From Methylibium sp031393925 (GTDB taxonomy: Bacteria; Pseudomonadota; Gammaproteobacteria; Burkholderiales; Burkholderiaceae_C), in the NCBI RefSeq assembly GCF_031393925.1, contig NZ_JANMWL010000194.1, positions 1 through 8,062 of the forward strand: a stretch of 8,062 bases of DNA, given 5' to 3'. The translations under genes were made by a program, and so were the position numbers. Under the pieces are notes generated by a model, which was not told where the DNA came from, made no database searches, and saw only the letters and a list, made by a program, of their open reading frames with translations. Shown piece after piece: positions 1 to 6,105 of this stretch. Positions within the stretch are counted from its first letter, which is position 1; each line of letters opens with the position of its first letter.

Positions 1-1
1 C

Positions 2-442
2 GGCGTGCGCAGCCTGATGGACTACGAAGTCACCTTCACCTGCGACATCCGACTGGGCAAGCCGGAATTTTCAATGAAAGTGCTTGTGCCCGTGACCAGC
101 CTGTGCCCGTGCTCCAAGGAAATCTCCGACTACGGCGCGCACAACCAGCGCTCGCAGGTGACGATTACCGCCGAGCTGAAGGGCGACACGCTCGGCTTCG
201 AGTCGCTGGTGCGCTTTGCCGAAGAGTCCGCGTCGAGCGAGATCTGGGGTCTGCTCAAGCGCCCCGACGAGAAGTGGATCACCGAGCGCGCCTACGAGAA
301 CCCCAAGTTCGTCGAGGATCTGGTGCGCGACGTGGCGCTGCGCCTGAACGCCGAGCCGGCGGTCGGGCGCTACCGGGTCGAGGTGGAGAACTTCGAGTCG
401 ATCCACAACCACAGCGCATTCGCGGTGATCGAGCGCGGGTGA
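2..442 (+). CDS. folE2: GTP cyclohydrolase FolE2 (type IB), 3' part only
   Basis: This is the C-terminal 146 residues of a GTP cyclohydrolase I of the FolE2 (type IB) family, the cytosolic enzyme that converts GTP to 7,8-dihydroneopterin triphosphate, the first step of pterin/folate synthesis. The reading frame is open to the left edge, so the start lies outside; full-length FolE2 is about 260-270 aa, so roughly half is visible. The family signature is clear: a metal-site CPCSKEIS stretch (visible residues 35-42), then AHNQRSQV (46-53), and near the C-terminus FESIHNHSAFAVIE (131-144), which supply the Cys, His and Glu residues expected for metal and substrate binding. It ends with TGA and converges on the minus-strand operon 71 bp away. 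FolE2 is the metal-flexible alternative to FolE. Its product could feed folate and, in this C1 context, also tetrahydromethanopterin; the latter is inference. Confidence 0.95.
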   Translation, partial: GVRSLMDYEVTFTCDIRLGKPEFSMKVLVPVTSLCPCSKEISDYGAHNQRSQVTITAELKGDTLGFESLVRFAEESASSEIWGLLKRPDEKWITERAYENPKFVEDLVRDVALRLNAEPAVGRYRVEVENFESIHNHSAFAVIERG

Positions 443-513
443 TTTCGGCCCTGGATCGGCGCTGCATATTGCGTCCCGAAGCCTGAAGCCTGTCGCGAAG
501 CGCCGCGTTGCCT

Positions 514-1182
514 TCAGTCCGACAGGCGCTCGATGACCGTCCAGCTTCGCAGCACCGCGACCTCCCTGAGCCGCGCATCCGGCCGCACCGCCACCGGATC
601 GCTCACCGCCTCGAGCAGCGGCAGGTCGCTGGCCGAGTCGCTGTAGAACCAGCTGCGCGCGAAGCCCTTCAGTTCCAAGCCCTCCAGTGCCAGCCAGCCC
701 AGCAACTTGTCGAGCTTGTGTGCGCCCACGCAGGGCGCACCGATGATCTCGCCAGTCAGGCGGCCGTGCGAGTCGCGCGCGGCCTCGCTGGCCAGCACTT
801 CGGTGATGCCAAAACCGGCGGCATAGCGCTCGGCGACAAAGCGCGTGGTCGCAGTGACGAGGCAGCAGCGGTCGCCGGCTTCGCGGTGTTGCGCCACCAG
901 GGCGAGTGCCGCGGCCGGCAGCGTGGGCGCGAGGCCGGCCTCGAAGGCCGCCAGCCCGTCGTCGAGGCCCGAGCGCGAGATGTCGCGCAGCGGCAGCACC
1001 AGCGCGCGGTGCAGTTCGCGCACACCGATGTCGCCGGCCAAGTAGCGCCGGCAGTGCTCGAGATAGTCGGTCTCGGTGTCGGCGGGCAGCCAGCCTCGCT
1101 CGATACAAAAGCGCGTCCACGCCATGCCGCTGTCGAACGGGATCAGCGTGTGGTCGAGGTCGAAGAGGGCGAGCCGCACCAC
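514..1182 (-). CDS. HAD-IB family phosphatase (phosphoserine phosphatase-like)
   Basis: A 222-aa haloacid-dehalogenase superfamily hydrolase of the IB subfamily, a soluble Mg-dependent phosphatase of unknown substrate. All HAD motifs are visible: motif I FDLDHT (nucleophile D8, acid/base D10), motif II VTATT (109-113), the motif III lysine in GAHKLDK (153-159), and motif IV YSDSASDLPLLE (180-191). The helical cap lies at about residues 15-90. There is no ATG near the N-terminus. I chose GTG at 1182, giving MVRLALFDLDHTL, which matches how family members begin; a second GTG follows at 1179. A TTG at 1197 is in frame and overlaps the pabB-pabC stop as TTGA, so it could be the start, adding five residues. 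No good Shine-Dalgarno precedes any of them. It is the last gene of the minus-strand run, 11 bp after pabB-pabC. Position near pterin/pABA genes hints at a cofactor-pathway phosphatase, but the family is promiscuous and this is not established. Confidence 0.88.
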   Translation of the reverse strand: MVRLALFDLDHTLIPFDSGMAWTRFCIERGWLPADTETDYLEHCRRYLAGDIGVRELHRALVLPLRDISRSGLDDGLAAFEAGLAPTLPAAALALVAQHREAGDRCCLVTATTRFVAERYAAGFGITEVLASEAARDSHGRLTGEIIGAPCVGAHKLDKLLGWLALEGLELKGFARSWFYSDSASDLPLLEAVSDPVAVRPDARLREVAVLRSWTVIERLSD

Positions 1183-1193
1183 GCTTGCCGGGC

Positions 1194-3038
1194 TCAATCG
1201 AGCAAGCGCGCGGGCAGCGCGCCGCGCAGCGCGTTGCACACCATGAGCTGCTGGGCGCGCTGCAGGTCGTCGCGCGTGAGCGTGCGTTCGCGCGCGGCCC
1301 AGGCCGGGTCGTCGAGCAGCACGCCGCGCATCACGCCGGGCAGGGCGCCGTCGGCCAGCGGTGGCGTGTACCAGTGGCCGTCGATGCGCAGGAACACGTT
1401 GCTGCGGCCACCTTCGATCAGCCGGCCATCGGCATTGAAGAACAGGCTGTCGAAGGCGCCGGCCGCTTCGGCCTCGGCCATGCCCTGGTCGTAGGCAGCG
1501 CGCAAGGTGGTCTTGTGGCCGGCCAGGGGCGAGGGCGGCAACGGTTCGGCGGCGCACAGCAGGCCGGCGGGGCCACGCCACGGCGCCAGCGGTGCAGCGA
1601 TCGTGTCGATGCGCCCCGCGTGATCGAGCGCGAGTCGAAGCCGCGTCGGCGTGGCCGCTGGCAGCGTGTCGAGGGCGCGTTCGATGGCGGTGTCGAGCGC
1701 ACTCGCGTCCCATGAAAAGCCCAGCCGCCGCGCGCTGCGTTCGAGCCGCTCGACGTGTCGCTGGCGATGGCGCACACCGTCCTCGCGCGTCGCGAACATC
1801 GTCTCGAACAGTTGAAAGCCCGGGTCCAGGCCGGTGAGAAAGCGCGCCTTGAGCTGGCACTCGGCGTACTCGTCTTCGGCCTCGCTGTCGAGCACGATGC
1901 CCGCGCCGATGCCCAGGCGCCCGGCGCGCAGGCCTTCGCTGGGCGGACCGAGCGTGAGCGTGCGAATCGCCACCGACAGGCAGAGGTCGCCACAGGTCGC
2001 AGCGTCACGCGCTGCGTCGACCCAGCCGATTGCGCCGGTGTAGAGGCCGCGCGGCGTGTTTTCCAGCCCCGCGATCAGCGCCATGGTGTGGTGCTTGGGC
2101 GCGCCGGTGATGGAGCCGCAGGGGAAGGTGGCGCGCAGCAGGTCGGGCAGGCCGAGCTTGGGCTGCAGCTGCGCCTGGACGGTGGAGGTCATCTGGAACA
2201 CGGTCGCATGCGACTCGATGTCGAACAGCTCCGGTACGCGCACCGAGCCGGTTTGCGCGATGCGGCCGAGGTCGTTGCGCAGCAGGTCCACGATCATCAG
2301 ATTCTCGGCGCGGTTCTTGGTGTCCAGGCTCAAGAGGCGCGCGGTTTCGCTGTCGCCTTCCATCACCGCGCGGCGCGGCGCGGTGCCCTTCATCGGCTTG
2401 GCCATCAGGCGGCCGGCCGCGTGGCGGATGAACAGCTCGGGCGAGCACGACAGCACGTGCGTCGCGGCCTGATCGTCGCCCTCGAGCGGCGGCAGCGCGA
2501 TGAAGGCGCCATAGGGCACCGGCTGGCGTGCGCGCAGGCGGCGGTACAGCGCCAGCGGCGAGCCGTGCGCAGCAAAGTCGAGCCGGTAGGTGAAGTTGAC
2601 CTGGTAGGTCTCGCCGGCACGGATGGCTTCGTGGATGCGCGCGATGGCGGCGTGGAAGGCCAAGCGGTCGACGCTGGCACGCACGTCCGTCGTGCCGGCC
2701 GCGGCGGGCTCGGCACGGCCTTCCTCGGCGGCCAGCCAGGCGTTGACTTCGGTGTTAGAGAGCTGCCGCAGCTCACCGAACAACAGCACGCGCAATGCCG
2801 CGTCGTCGCTGCCCGGCCGCTGGCCGGCGCCGAGCAGCTTGGTGCCCCACTCGTAGTCGATCAGCAGCACGGCATGCAGGCCACCGCGCTGGTCGGCCTG
2901 GACCTCGGCCCACAGCGCGTCGAGCGCGGCCGGCTCGGTGCAGCGTCGCTCGTGCGCGAACGCGCTGTAGAGACGGCTCGTCGGCGCCGCGGCGGTGGCG
3001 TTGCGGTCGTCGAGCAGGGCGAACGGGGCGGTGGTCAT
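1194..3038 (-). CDS. pabB: Fused aminodeoxychorismate synthase component I / aminodeoxychorismate lyase (PabB-PabC)
   Basis: A 614-aa bifunctional enzyme that should convert chorismate to 4-amino-4-deoxychorismate and then to p-aminobenzoate, the aryl precursor of folate. Residues about 120-400 are the chorismate-binding domain, with PMKGTAPR (215-222), AENLMIVDLLRNDLGRI (244-260), PCGSITGAPK (306-315), GLYTGAIGWV (331-340) and a GAGIVLDSEAEDEYAE stretch (378-393). Lysine 217 in PMKGT is typical of PabB; anthranilate synthase TrpE has alanine there, so PabB is favoured. Residues about 407-614 are a class IV aminotransferase-fold PabC domain starting FQLFETMF, with the probable PLP lysine K509 in HKTTLRAAYD, E542 in RLIEGGRSNVF, and LPGVMR (566-571). 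Both halves look intact. The glutamine amidotransferase partner PabA is not in the window. The ATG lies 48 bp after the fae-family stop with no obvious Shine-Dalgarno. pABA also enters bacterial tetrahydromethanopterin through beta-RFAP synthase, which would explain the placement beside fhc genes (inference). Confidence 0.95.
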   Translation of the reverse strand: MTTAPFALLDDRNATAAAPTSRLYSAFAHERRCTEPAALDALWAEVQADQRGGLHAVLLIDYEWGTKLLGAGQRPGSDDAALRVLLFGELRQLSNTEVNAWLAAEEGRAEPAAAGTTDVRASVDRLAFHAAIARIHEAIRAGETYQVNFTYRLDFAAHGSPLALYRRLRARQPVPYGAFIALPPLEGDDQAATHVLSCSPELFIRHAAGRLMAKPMKGTAPRRAVMEGDSETARLLSLDTKNRAENLMIVDLLRNDLGRIAQTGSVRVPELFDIESHATVFQMTSTVQAQLQPKLGLPDLLRATFPCGSITGAPKHHTMALIAGLENTPRGLYTGAIGWVDAARDAATCGDLCLSVAIRTLTLGPPSEGLRAGRLGIGAGIVLDSEAEDEYAECQLKARFLTGLDPGFQLFETMFATREDGVRHRQRHVERLERSARRLGFSWDASALDTAIERALDTLPAATPTRLRLALDHAGRIDTIAAPLAPWRGPAGLLCAAEPLPPSPLAGHKTTLRAAYDQGMAEAEAAGAFDSLFFNADGRLIEGGRSNVFLRIDGHWYTPPLADGALPGVMRGVLLDDPAWAARERTLTRDDLQRAQQLMVCNALRGALPARLLD

Positions 3039-3086
3039 CGGGTCGATGTGCCGGGCCGCCGCCTCACTTGCAGTGCGCGTACGGAC

Positions 3087-3620
3087 TCAACTCCAGTCGT
3101 CCATGTCGTGCCTGATCTCGTGGCGCTTGGCGATCAGCTCGTCCACGCTCGGCTCGTCGGCCAGGGCCCGCTTGATCGCGAGCTTGGTGGCCTCGTAATT
3201 GGTGCGGTACATGTCCTTCTTGTCGAGGTTGGCGTCCTTCGCGCAGCGCGGGTCGATCCACACCAGGCTGATGATGCACAGCTCGTTGGCCATTTCCTTG
3301 GGGATGGTGCCGTCGATCAAACAATCGACCACGGCGTCGGCTGTGGCCGACTGCACCGCGCCGCCGAACAGGTCGATGTTGGCGCTGTCCTGGTGCGTGA
3401 CCTTGGGCACCAGCATCGTGGCCGGGCGCACCAGCTGGTTGCAGGCGCGGATCGCGAACATGGCGGTGTGGCCCTTGCTCTGCGCCATCAGGTTGGCGAA
3501 GGCCTGGCCGACCGGGCCGTCCGTGCGGCCGATGAGGATCTCCGGCATGGCGTCGGTGAACTGGCCGTCGGCGGCGAAGACGGTGGCTTCACCGGCGTGG
3601 AAGGTGTAGGGCTTGCTCAT
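3087..3620 (-). CDS. Formaldehyde-activating enzyme (Fae) family protein, probably a divergent Fae2-type paralogue
   Basis: A 177-aa protein of the Fae family, near the usual ~170 aa. Classical Fae speeds condensation of formaldehyde with tetrahydromethanopterin to methylene-H4MPT in the cytosol. Family marks are the N-terminal GEATV (10-14), ILIGRTDGPVGQAF (28-41), PATMLVPKVTHQD (66-78), DLFGGAVQ (83-90), DGTIPKEMANEL (103-114) and NYEATKLAIKRAL (141-153). Aligned from memory to Methylobacterium extorquens Fae, the ligand-site Lys, Thr and Gln correspond to K73, T75 and Q90. The catalytic histidine in the segment GNEVAHID has no counterpart: the equivalent stretch reads GQFTDAMPE (19-27), with Met or Ala in place of His. 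A short insertion follows GEATV. This suggests a paralogue rather than the main Fae; a bona fide fae would then be elsewhere in the genome. The gene lies 39 bp downstream of fhcC and 48 bp upstream of pabB-pabC. Family membership is sure; activity is not. Confidence 0.93.
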   Translation of the reverse strand: MSKPYTFHAGEATVFAADGQFTDAMPEILIGRTDGPVGQAFANLMAQSKGHTAMFAIRACNQLVRPATMLVPKVTHQDSANIDLFGGAVQSATADAVVDCLIDGTIPKEMANELCIISLVWIDPRCAKDANLDKKDMYRTNYEATKLAIKRALADEPSVDELIAKRHEIRHDMDDWS

Positions 3621-3659
3621 GGTCGGTATCGGTTGGAGTGAAACTTCGGGAACAAGGGA

Positions 3660-4472
3660 TCACGGATTGACGAGCAGCAACTCGCCTTTGCCGTCGGACG
3701 CAAGATCACCGACGAGCCGCCGAGGCCGCGCCGCCACCAGCGCGGCGAACGGACCCCCCGCACGCGCGAGGTCGCGCGACAGCAGGGCCCAAATCACGCC
3801 GAAGTCGTAGACGGTCTCGGCAAAGGTGGGCAGCGGCGTCGGCGTCGCGCTGGCCAGCACGACCGTGCCGCGCCGCATGCCGTGGGCCGCGTGGGCGCCG
3901 ACGCGGCCGGCCACGGCGATGGTGCCGGCCACCATGCGCGAGGCGAGAAAGTCGCCCGCGTCGCCGAACACCAGCGCGCTGCCGCGGCGCATGCGGTCGC
4001 CAAAGCGCGCACCGACCGAGCCCCGCACGAGAAGCGCGCCGCCGCGCATGCCGTCCATGCTGCCGGGCAGGGGGCTGGCGGCGAAGTCGCCCGCGTTGCC
4101 ACCGATGTCGAGGCGGCCGCCCGACATTTCGCAGGCTGCGAGCAAGCCGGCATGGCCGCTCGCGATGATTTCTCCGGCGCTCATGCCCGCGCCGAGGTAA
4201 TCGCCCGCCGGGCCCTCGATCCGGATGCGCCCGCCGCCGAGCTGCCAGCCGATGCGGTCGCAGTGCGACAGGTCACCTTCGAAGCGCAGTTCGTCGTCGG
4301 TGTGGGGCGCAATGGTGAACAGCTCTGCGAGCGCCAGCGACTCCTTGCCATGCCAGACGCCGAGCTTCGCGACCGCACCGGCAGACAGCCCGGCCAGCGC
4401 CGCGGGCGAGAGCGAACGCAGGTCCACGCGCAGCCGGGGCGCTTGCTTGAGCGTGAGCTTCCAGCCGCTCAT
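3660..4472 (-). CDS. fhcC: Formyltransferase/hydrolase complex subunit C (FhcC; FwdC-like)
   Basis: A 270-aa subunit C of the Fhc complex, homologous to formylmethanofuran dehydrogenase subunit C and to the glutamate synthase C-terminal domain. It is a structural right-handed beta-helix protein that holds the complex together. The helix shows as repeats of roughly 19-20 residues with G-x-x-M-x-x-G/A cores: AGMSAGEI (95-102), CEMSGGRLDIGGNAGDF (114-130), DGMRGGALLVRGSVG (140-154), DRMRRGSALVFGDAGDF (159-175), SRMVAGTIAVAGRVG (178-192) and HGMRRGTVVLA (197-207). The N-terminal ~70 residues and the C-terminal 60 flank the helix. The ATG overlaps the fhcD stop as ATGA, and a GGGAG Shine-Dalgarno-like site lies at 4480-4484, seven bases upstream, supporting this start and translational coupling. 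Length and motif content look complete. Confidence 0.95.
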   Translation of the reverse strand: MSGWKLTLKQAPRLRVDLRSLSPAALAGLSAGAVAKLGVWHGKESLALAELFTIAPHTDDELRFEGDLSHCDRIGWQLGGGRIRIEGPAGDYLGAGMSAGEIIASGHAGLLAACEMSGGRLDIGGNAGDFAASPLPGSMDGMRGGALLVRGSVGARFGDRMRRGSALVFGDAGDFLASRMVAGTIAVAGRVGAHAAHGMRRGTVVLASATPTPLPTFAETVYDFGVIWALLSRDLARAGGPFAALVAARPRRLVGDLASDGKGELLLVNP

Positions 4473-5383
4473 GCGCCGGCTCCCGGCACCAGCTTGTGCA
4501 GGTGGTAGAGAAACGGCCCGAGCTTGCCGCCGTAGTTGCCGGCGCCGACGCGCCTGAGTCCTGATTGCGCGCCGCGCGCAATCACGGCCGCCAGCCCGGC
4601 GCGCATCGCGGCCGCCACGTCGGCCTCGGTCAGTCCGTCAATCACGATCTCCATCACGCTGCCGATGTCGGGGCCGAGTTCGCTCTTGGCAGCCAGCTCG
4701 CGCAGGCTCGGGCAATAGGCTTCGTTGGTCGAGGCGCCCAGAGCCGGGTACTTGGATCCGACCTTGGAGCCCGAACGCACCACGCCGCCGGGGAAGGGCA
4801 TGATCACGTTGGGCAGGGTCTTCATCGCGGCCACCGCAACTTCGGCCGCGGCCAGCGCCGCAGCGGTGTCGGTCGCCAGCAGCAGCAGGTTGCCGCCACC
4901 GACCGCCTTGGTCGTGACCCAGGTGGTTTCTTGCGCGACGAACTCACCGTCCATCACCGGCACGCGCCAGTAGCGCATGCCCTTGATCATCTTGCTGATC
5001 TGCCAGCCATCGCCGAAGAAACGCAGGTTCTTGCCGAGCGCGATCGCGTCGCCTTCAAACAGGCCGGCGTAAACCGCGGTGGTCGGGCAGGTCAGCACGC
5101 ATTGGCCGACGCGTTTTTCCACCTGCTTGGCGAGCTCCCTGCCGCTCATCGAAAAGATCAGCACCGAGATGCCGGGCCGGCCGTCGGGCGTCTCCTCGGG
5201 TGAGAGCTCGCGCTCGATGCCGGCCTCGCAGCCGCAGGCGATCACCGAGGTGGCAAAGCCGGTGGTCGCGACGGCAGCATGGCGCGCCCAGGTCATGTCG
5301 TGCGCGGTGATGACGAGCCGCGTCGCCTTCATCGGGAAGGCCTCGGCGAAGCTGTCGTCGATGGTGATGCCGTTTTGTTGCAT
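4469..5383 (-). CDS. fhcD: Formylmethanofuran--tetrahydromethanopterin N-formyltransferase (FhcD/Ftr)
   Basis: A 304-aa formyltransferase subunit of Fhc. In bacteria it runs in the oxidative direction, passing the formyl group from 5-formyl-H4MPT to methylofuran on the complex. Ftr signatures are visible: IDDSFAEAFPMKATRLVITA (8-27), TTGFATSVIACGCEAGIE (40-57), TPDGRPGISVL (65-75), RVGQCVLTCPTTAVYAG (91-107), the MPFPGGVVRSGSKVGSKY region near residues 195-212, and a C-terminal GNYGGKLGPFLYHLHKL. The length matches the family (about 300 aa) and no break is seen. The start ATG lies 19 bp after the stop of the 83-aa ORF; there is only a weak purine run upstream. It overlaps fhcC by 4 bp. In typical clusters fhcD directly follows fhcA; here a toxin-antitoxin pair and an orphan ORF intervene. 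Confidence 0.96.
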   Translation of the reverse strand: MQQNGITIDDSFAEAFPMKATRLVITAHDMTWARHAAVATTGFATSVIACGCEAGIERELSPEETPDGRPGISVLIFSMSGRELAKQVEKRVGQCVLTCPTTAVYAGLFEGDAIALGKNLRFFGDGWQISKMIKGMRYWRVPVMDGEFVAQETTWVTTKAVGGGNLLLLATDTAAALAAAEVAVAAMKTLPNVIMPFPGGVVRSGSKVGSKYPALGASTNEAYCPSLRELAAKSELGPDIGSVMEIVIDGLTEADVAAAMRAGLAAVIARGAQSGLRRVGAGNYGGKLGPFLYHLHKLVPGAGA

Positions 5384-5402
5384 CGAATTTCTTGAATGAA
5401 AG

Positions 5403-5654
5403 TCAGGCCGCGACGCGCTTCTTGGCAGCGCGCTTGGGCTCGGCGGTGAGGGGCTGTAATTCGTGCATGAACGCGGCCATCGGGGTCGATGCCTTGTTCA
5501 CCGCTTCGGAGCTTGGAAACGCCTTGTGAATCTCCGGCTGGAGCAGCACCAGATTGCTACCGGCCATGACCCGCTTGTAATACTTGCCCCGCACGAGCGG
5601 GGCAAGGTCTTTGCGCCGGTACTCGGCGCGCGTGTCGTCTCTAGCTTTGCTCAT
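5403..5654 (-). CDS. Uncharacterised 83-aa basic protein within the TA insertion
   Basis: I do not recognise this gene with confidence. It encodes 83 aa. The N-terminal two thirds (residues about 1-54, including LVRGKYYKRVMAGSNLVLLQPEI and AFPSSEAVNKA) recalls small bacterial hypothetical proteins in which such a segment ends in a short helix, some of them found beside toxin genes. The C-terminal third diverges and ends in a Lys/Arg/Ala tail (PKRAAKKRVAA, 73-83). There is no signal peptide, membrane segment or known catalytic motif. It begins at ATG 18 bp after hicB, on the same strand, and ends 19 bp before fhcD. Base composition around its start is much lower in GC than the fhc genes (my hand count for 5641-5700 is 31/60 G+C, against 49/60 for 6421-6480), in keeping with acquired DNA. 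It may be an antitoxin-like passenger of the hicAB module, but nothing in the sequence proves a function. Confidence 0.6.
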   Translation of the reverse strand: MSKARDDTRAEYRRKDLAPLVRGKYYKRVMAGSNLVLLQPEIHKAFPSSEAVNKASTPMAAFMHELQPLTAEPKRAAKKRVAA

Positions 5655-5672
5655 CGATAGTGGCCGTTGTGC

Positions 5673-5897
5673 CTAAGCATGAACGTCAATGACTTCGGCG
5701 GAAGAATGCGGCTGCGGAAAAGGCAGGCCGCCTTCCTTGAGGCCTTCCAGATGGAACTCGATGGCTTCGTGGATCAGCCGCGTCACCTCGGCGCGTGATT
5801 GCCCGACCGCGATGCAGCCGGGAACGTCGGGCACGTAGGCGCCAAAGCTGGACGGGCCTTGCTCTATGACAACGAGAAACTGCATGGTGTGGCTCAC
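5673..5897 (-). CDS. hicB: HicB-family antitoxin
   Basis: A 74-aa HicB-type antitoxin that would bind and neutralise the HicA mRNA interferase. The partial RNase H-like fold of the family is evident: FLVVIEQGPSSFGAYVPDVP (7-26), then GCIAVGQSRAEVTRLIHEAIEFHLEGL (27-53), with a conserved G-C-x-(S/A)-x-G-x-(S/T) turn and the helix RAEV..LIHEAIE. It is the short form with no clear added DNA-binding domain at the C-terminus, so autoregulation through this protein is not evident from sequence. The start is taken as GTG at 5897, which overlaps the hicA stop as GTGA and suggests translational coupling. An in-frame ATG at 5885 (MQFLVVIEQG) also resembles common HicB starts and would give 70 aa. Confidence 0.88.
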   Translation of the reverse strand: MSHTMQFLVVIEQGPSSFGAYVPDVPGCIAVGQSRAEVTRLIHEAIEFHLEGLKEGGLPFPQPHSSAEVIDVHA

Positions 5898-6088
5898 GGC
5901 TCGAGGCCGGCTTGCTTAAGCGCATTGTTCAGCGTGCCGGGTGGGACTTCGACGCTTGCTTTGCCTGACACGGTGACGGTCCCGAGCTTTTCGGGATGAT
6001 GGTACTGAAGGTGACTGCCACGCTGACGCACCTGCCGCCAGCCGTCGGCTTCAAGAAGGGCAAGTAACTCTTTGACCTTGGTAGGCAT
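5894..6088 (-). CDS. hicA: HicA-family toxin (mRNA interferase)
   Basis: A 64-aa HicA toxin, a double-stranded-RNA-binding-like fold that cleaves mRNA during stress when freed from HicB. The family pattern is complete: KVKELLALLEADGWRQVRQ (4-22), the GSH motif with the catalytic histidine H26 (RQRGSHLQYHHP, 21-32), and a terminal segment VEVPPGTLNNALKQAGL (46-62) typical of HicA, where a His often precedes the P-x-G-T-L; here the equivalent is V-P-P-G-T. The ATG at 6088 is preceded by 17 bp after the fhcA TAA, with no strong Shine-Dalgarno. A longer upstream open frame exists but runs in a different frame inside fhcA and has no family support. Gene order hicA then hicB is the usual one. Any dedicated promoter would have to lie in the 3' end of fhcA. 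Confidence 0.9.
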   Translation of the reverse strand: MPTKVKELLALLEADGWRQVRQRGSHLQYHHPEKLGTVTVSGKASVEVPPGTLNNALKQAGLEP

Positions 6089-6105
6089 GGCCGAGCGCGA
6101 GCCTG

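Larger units (their letters stand above)
5403..6105 (-). other. Probable acquired block (hicA-hicB-orphan ORF) inside the fhc operon
   Basis: Between the fhcA stop (TAA, 6106-6108) and the fhcD ATG (5383) lie three small co-directional genes instead of a short junction. The block has lower GC than its surroundings in its middle part (5641-5700 about 52% by hand count) and holds a mobile-type toxin-antitoxin pair. I found no terminal inverted repeats, target-site duplication, transposase or integrase in it, so how it arrived is unknown. The orientation matches the operon, so read-through into fhcD and fhcC would be kept. The block boundaries given are simply gene boundaries. Confidence 0.6.

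Noticed and set aside
476..490. Short direct repeat gaagcct-gaagcct between folE2 and the HAD gene
   Set aside because: Two 7-base copies only, with no further units; not enough to call a repeat element or attachment site.
457..505. Inverted repeat (cggcgct at 457-463, agcgccg at 499-505) between convergent folE2 and HAD genes as a terminator
   Set aside because: Only 7 bp of pairing around a 35-base loop, with mismatches on both sides and no T-tract on either strand; a chance match in GC-rich DNA is likely.
71..1120. A 349-codon minus-strand frame across folE2 and the HAD gene
   Set aside because: It is out of frame with the HAD gene, antisense to folE2, and Arg/Ala-rich without motifs.
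1755..3641. A 628-codon plus-strand open frame
   Set aside because: It runs antisense to pabB-pabC and fae, which have clear family motifs; its translation is low-complexity in Arg/Val/Gly/Ala and resembles no family. Long antisense frames are expected at this GC content.
3621..3659. Gap between fhcC and the fae-family gene as a possible internal promoter or terminator
   Set aside because: No stable hairpin or recognisable -35/-10 pair was seen in 39 bp; read-through is the simpler reading.
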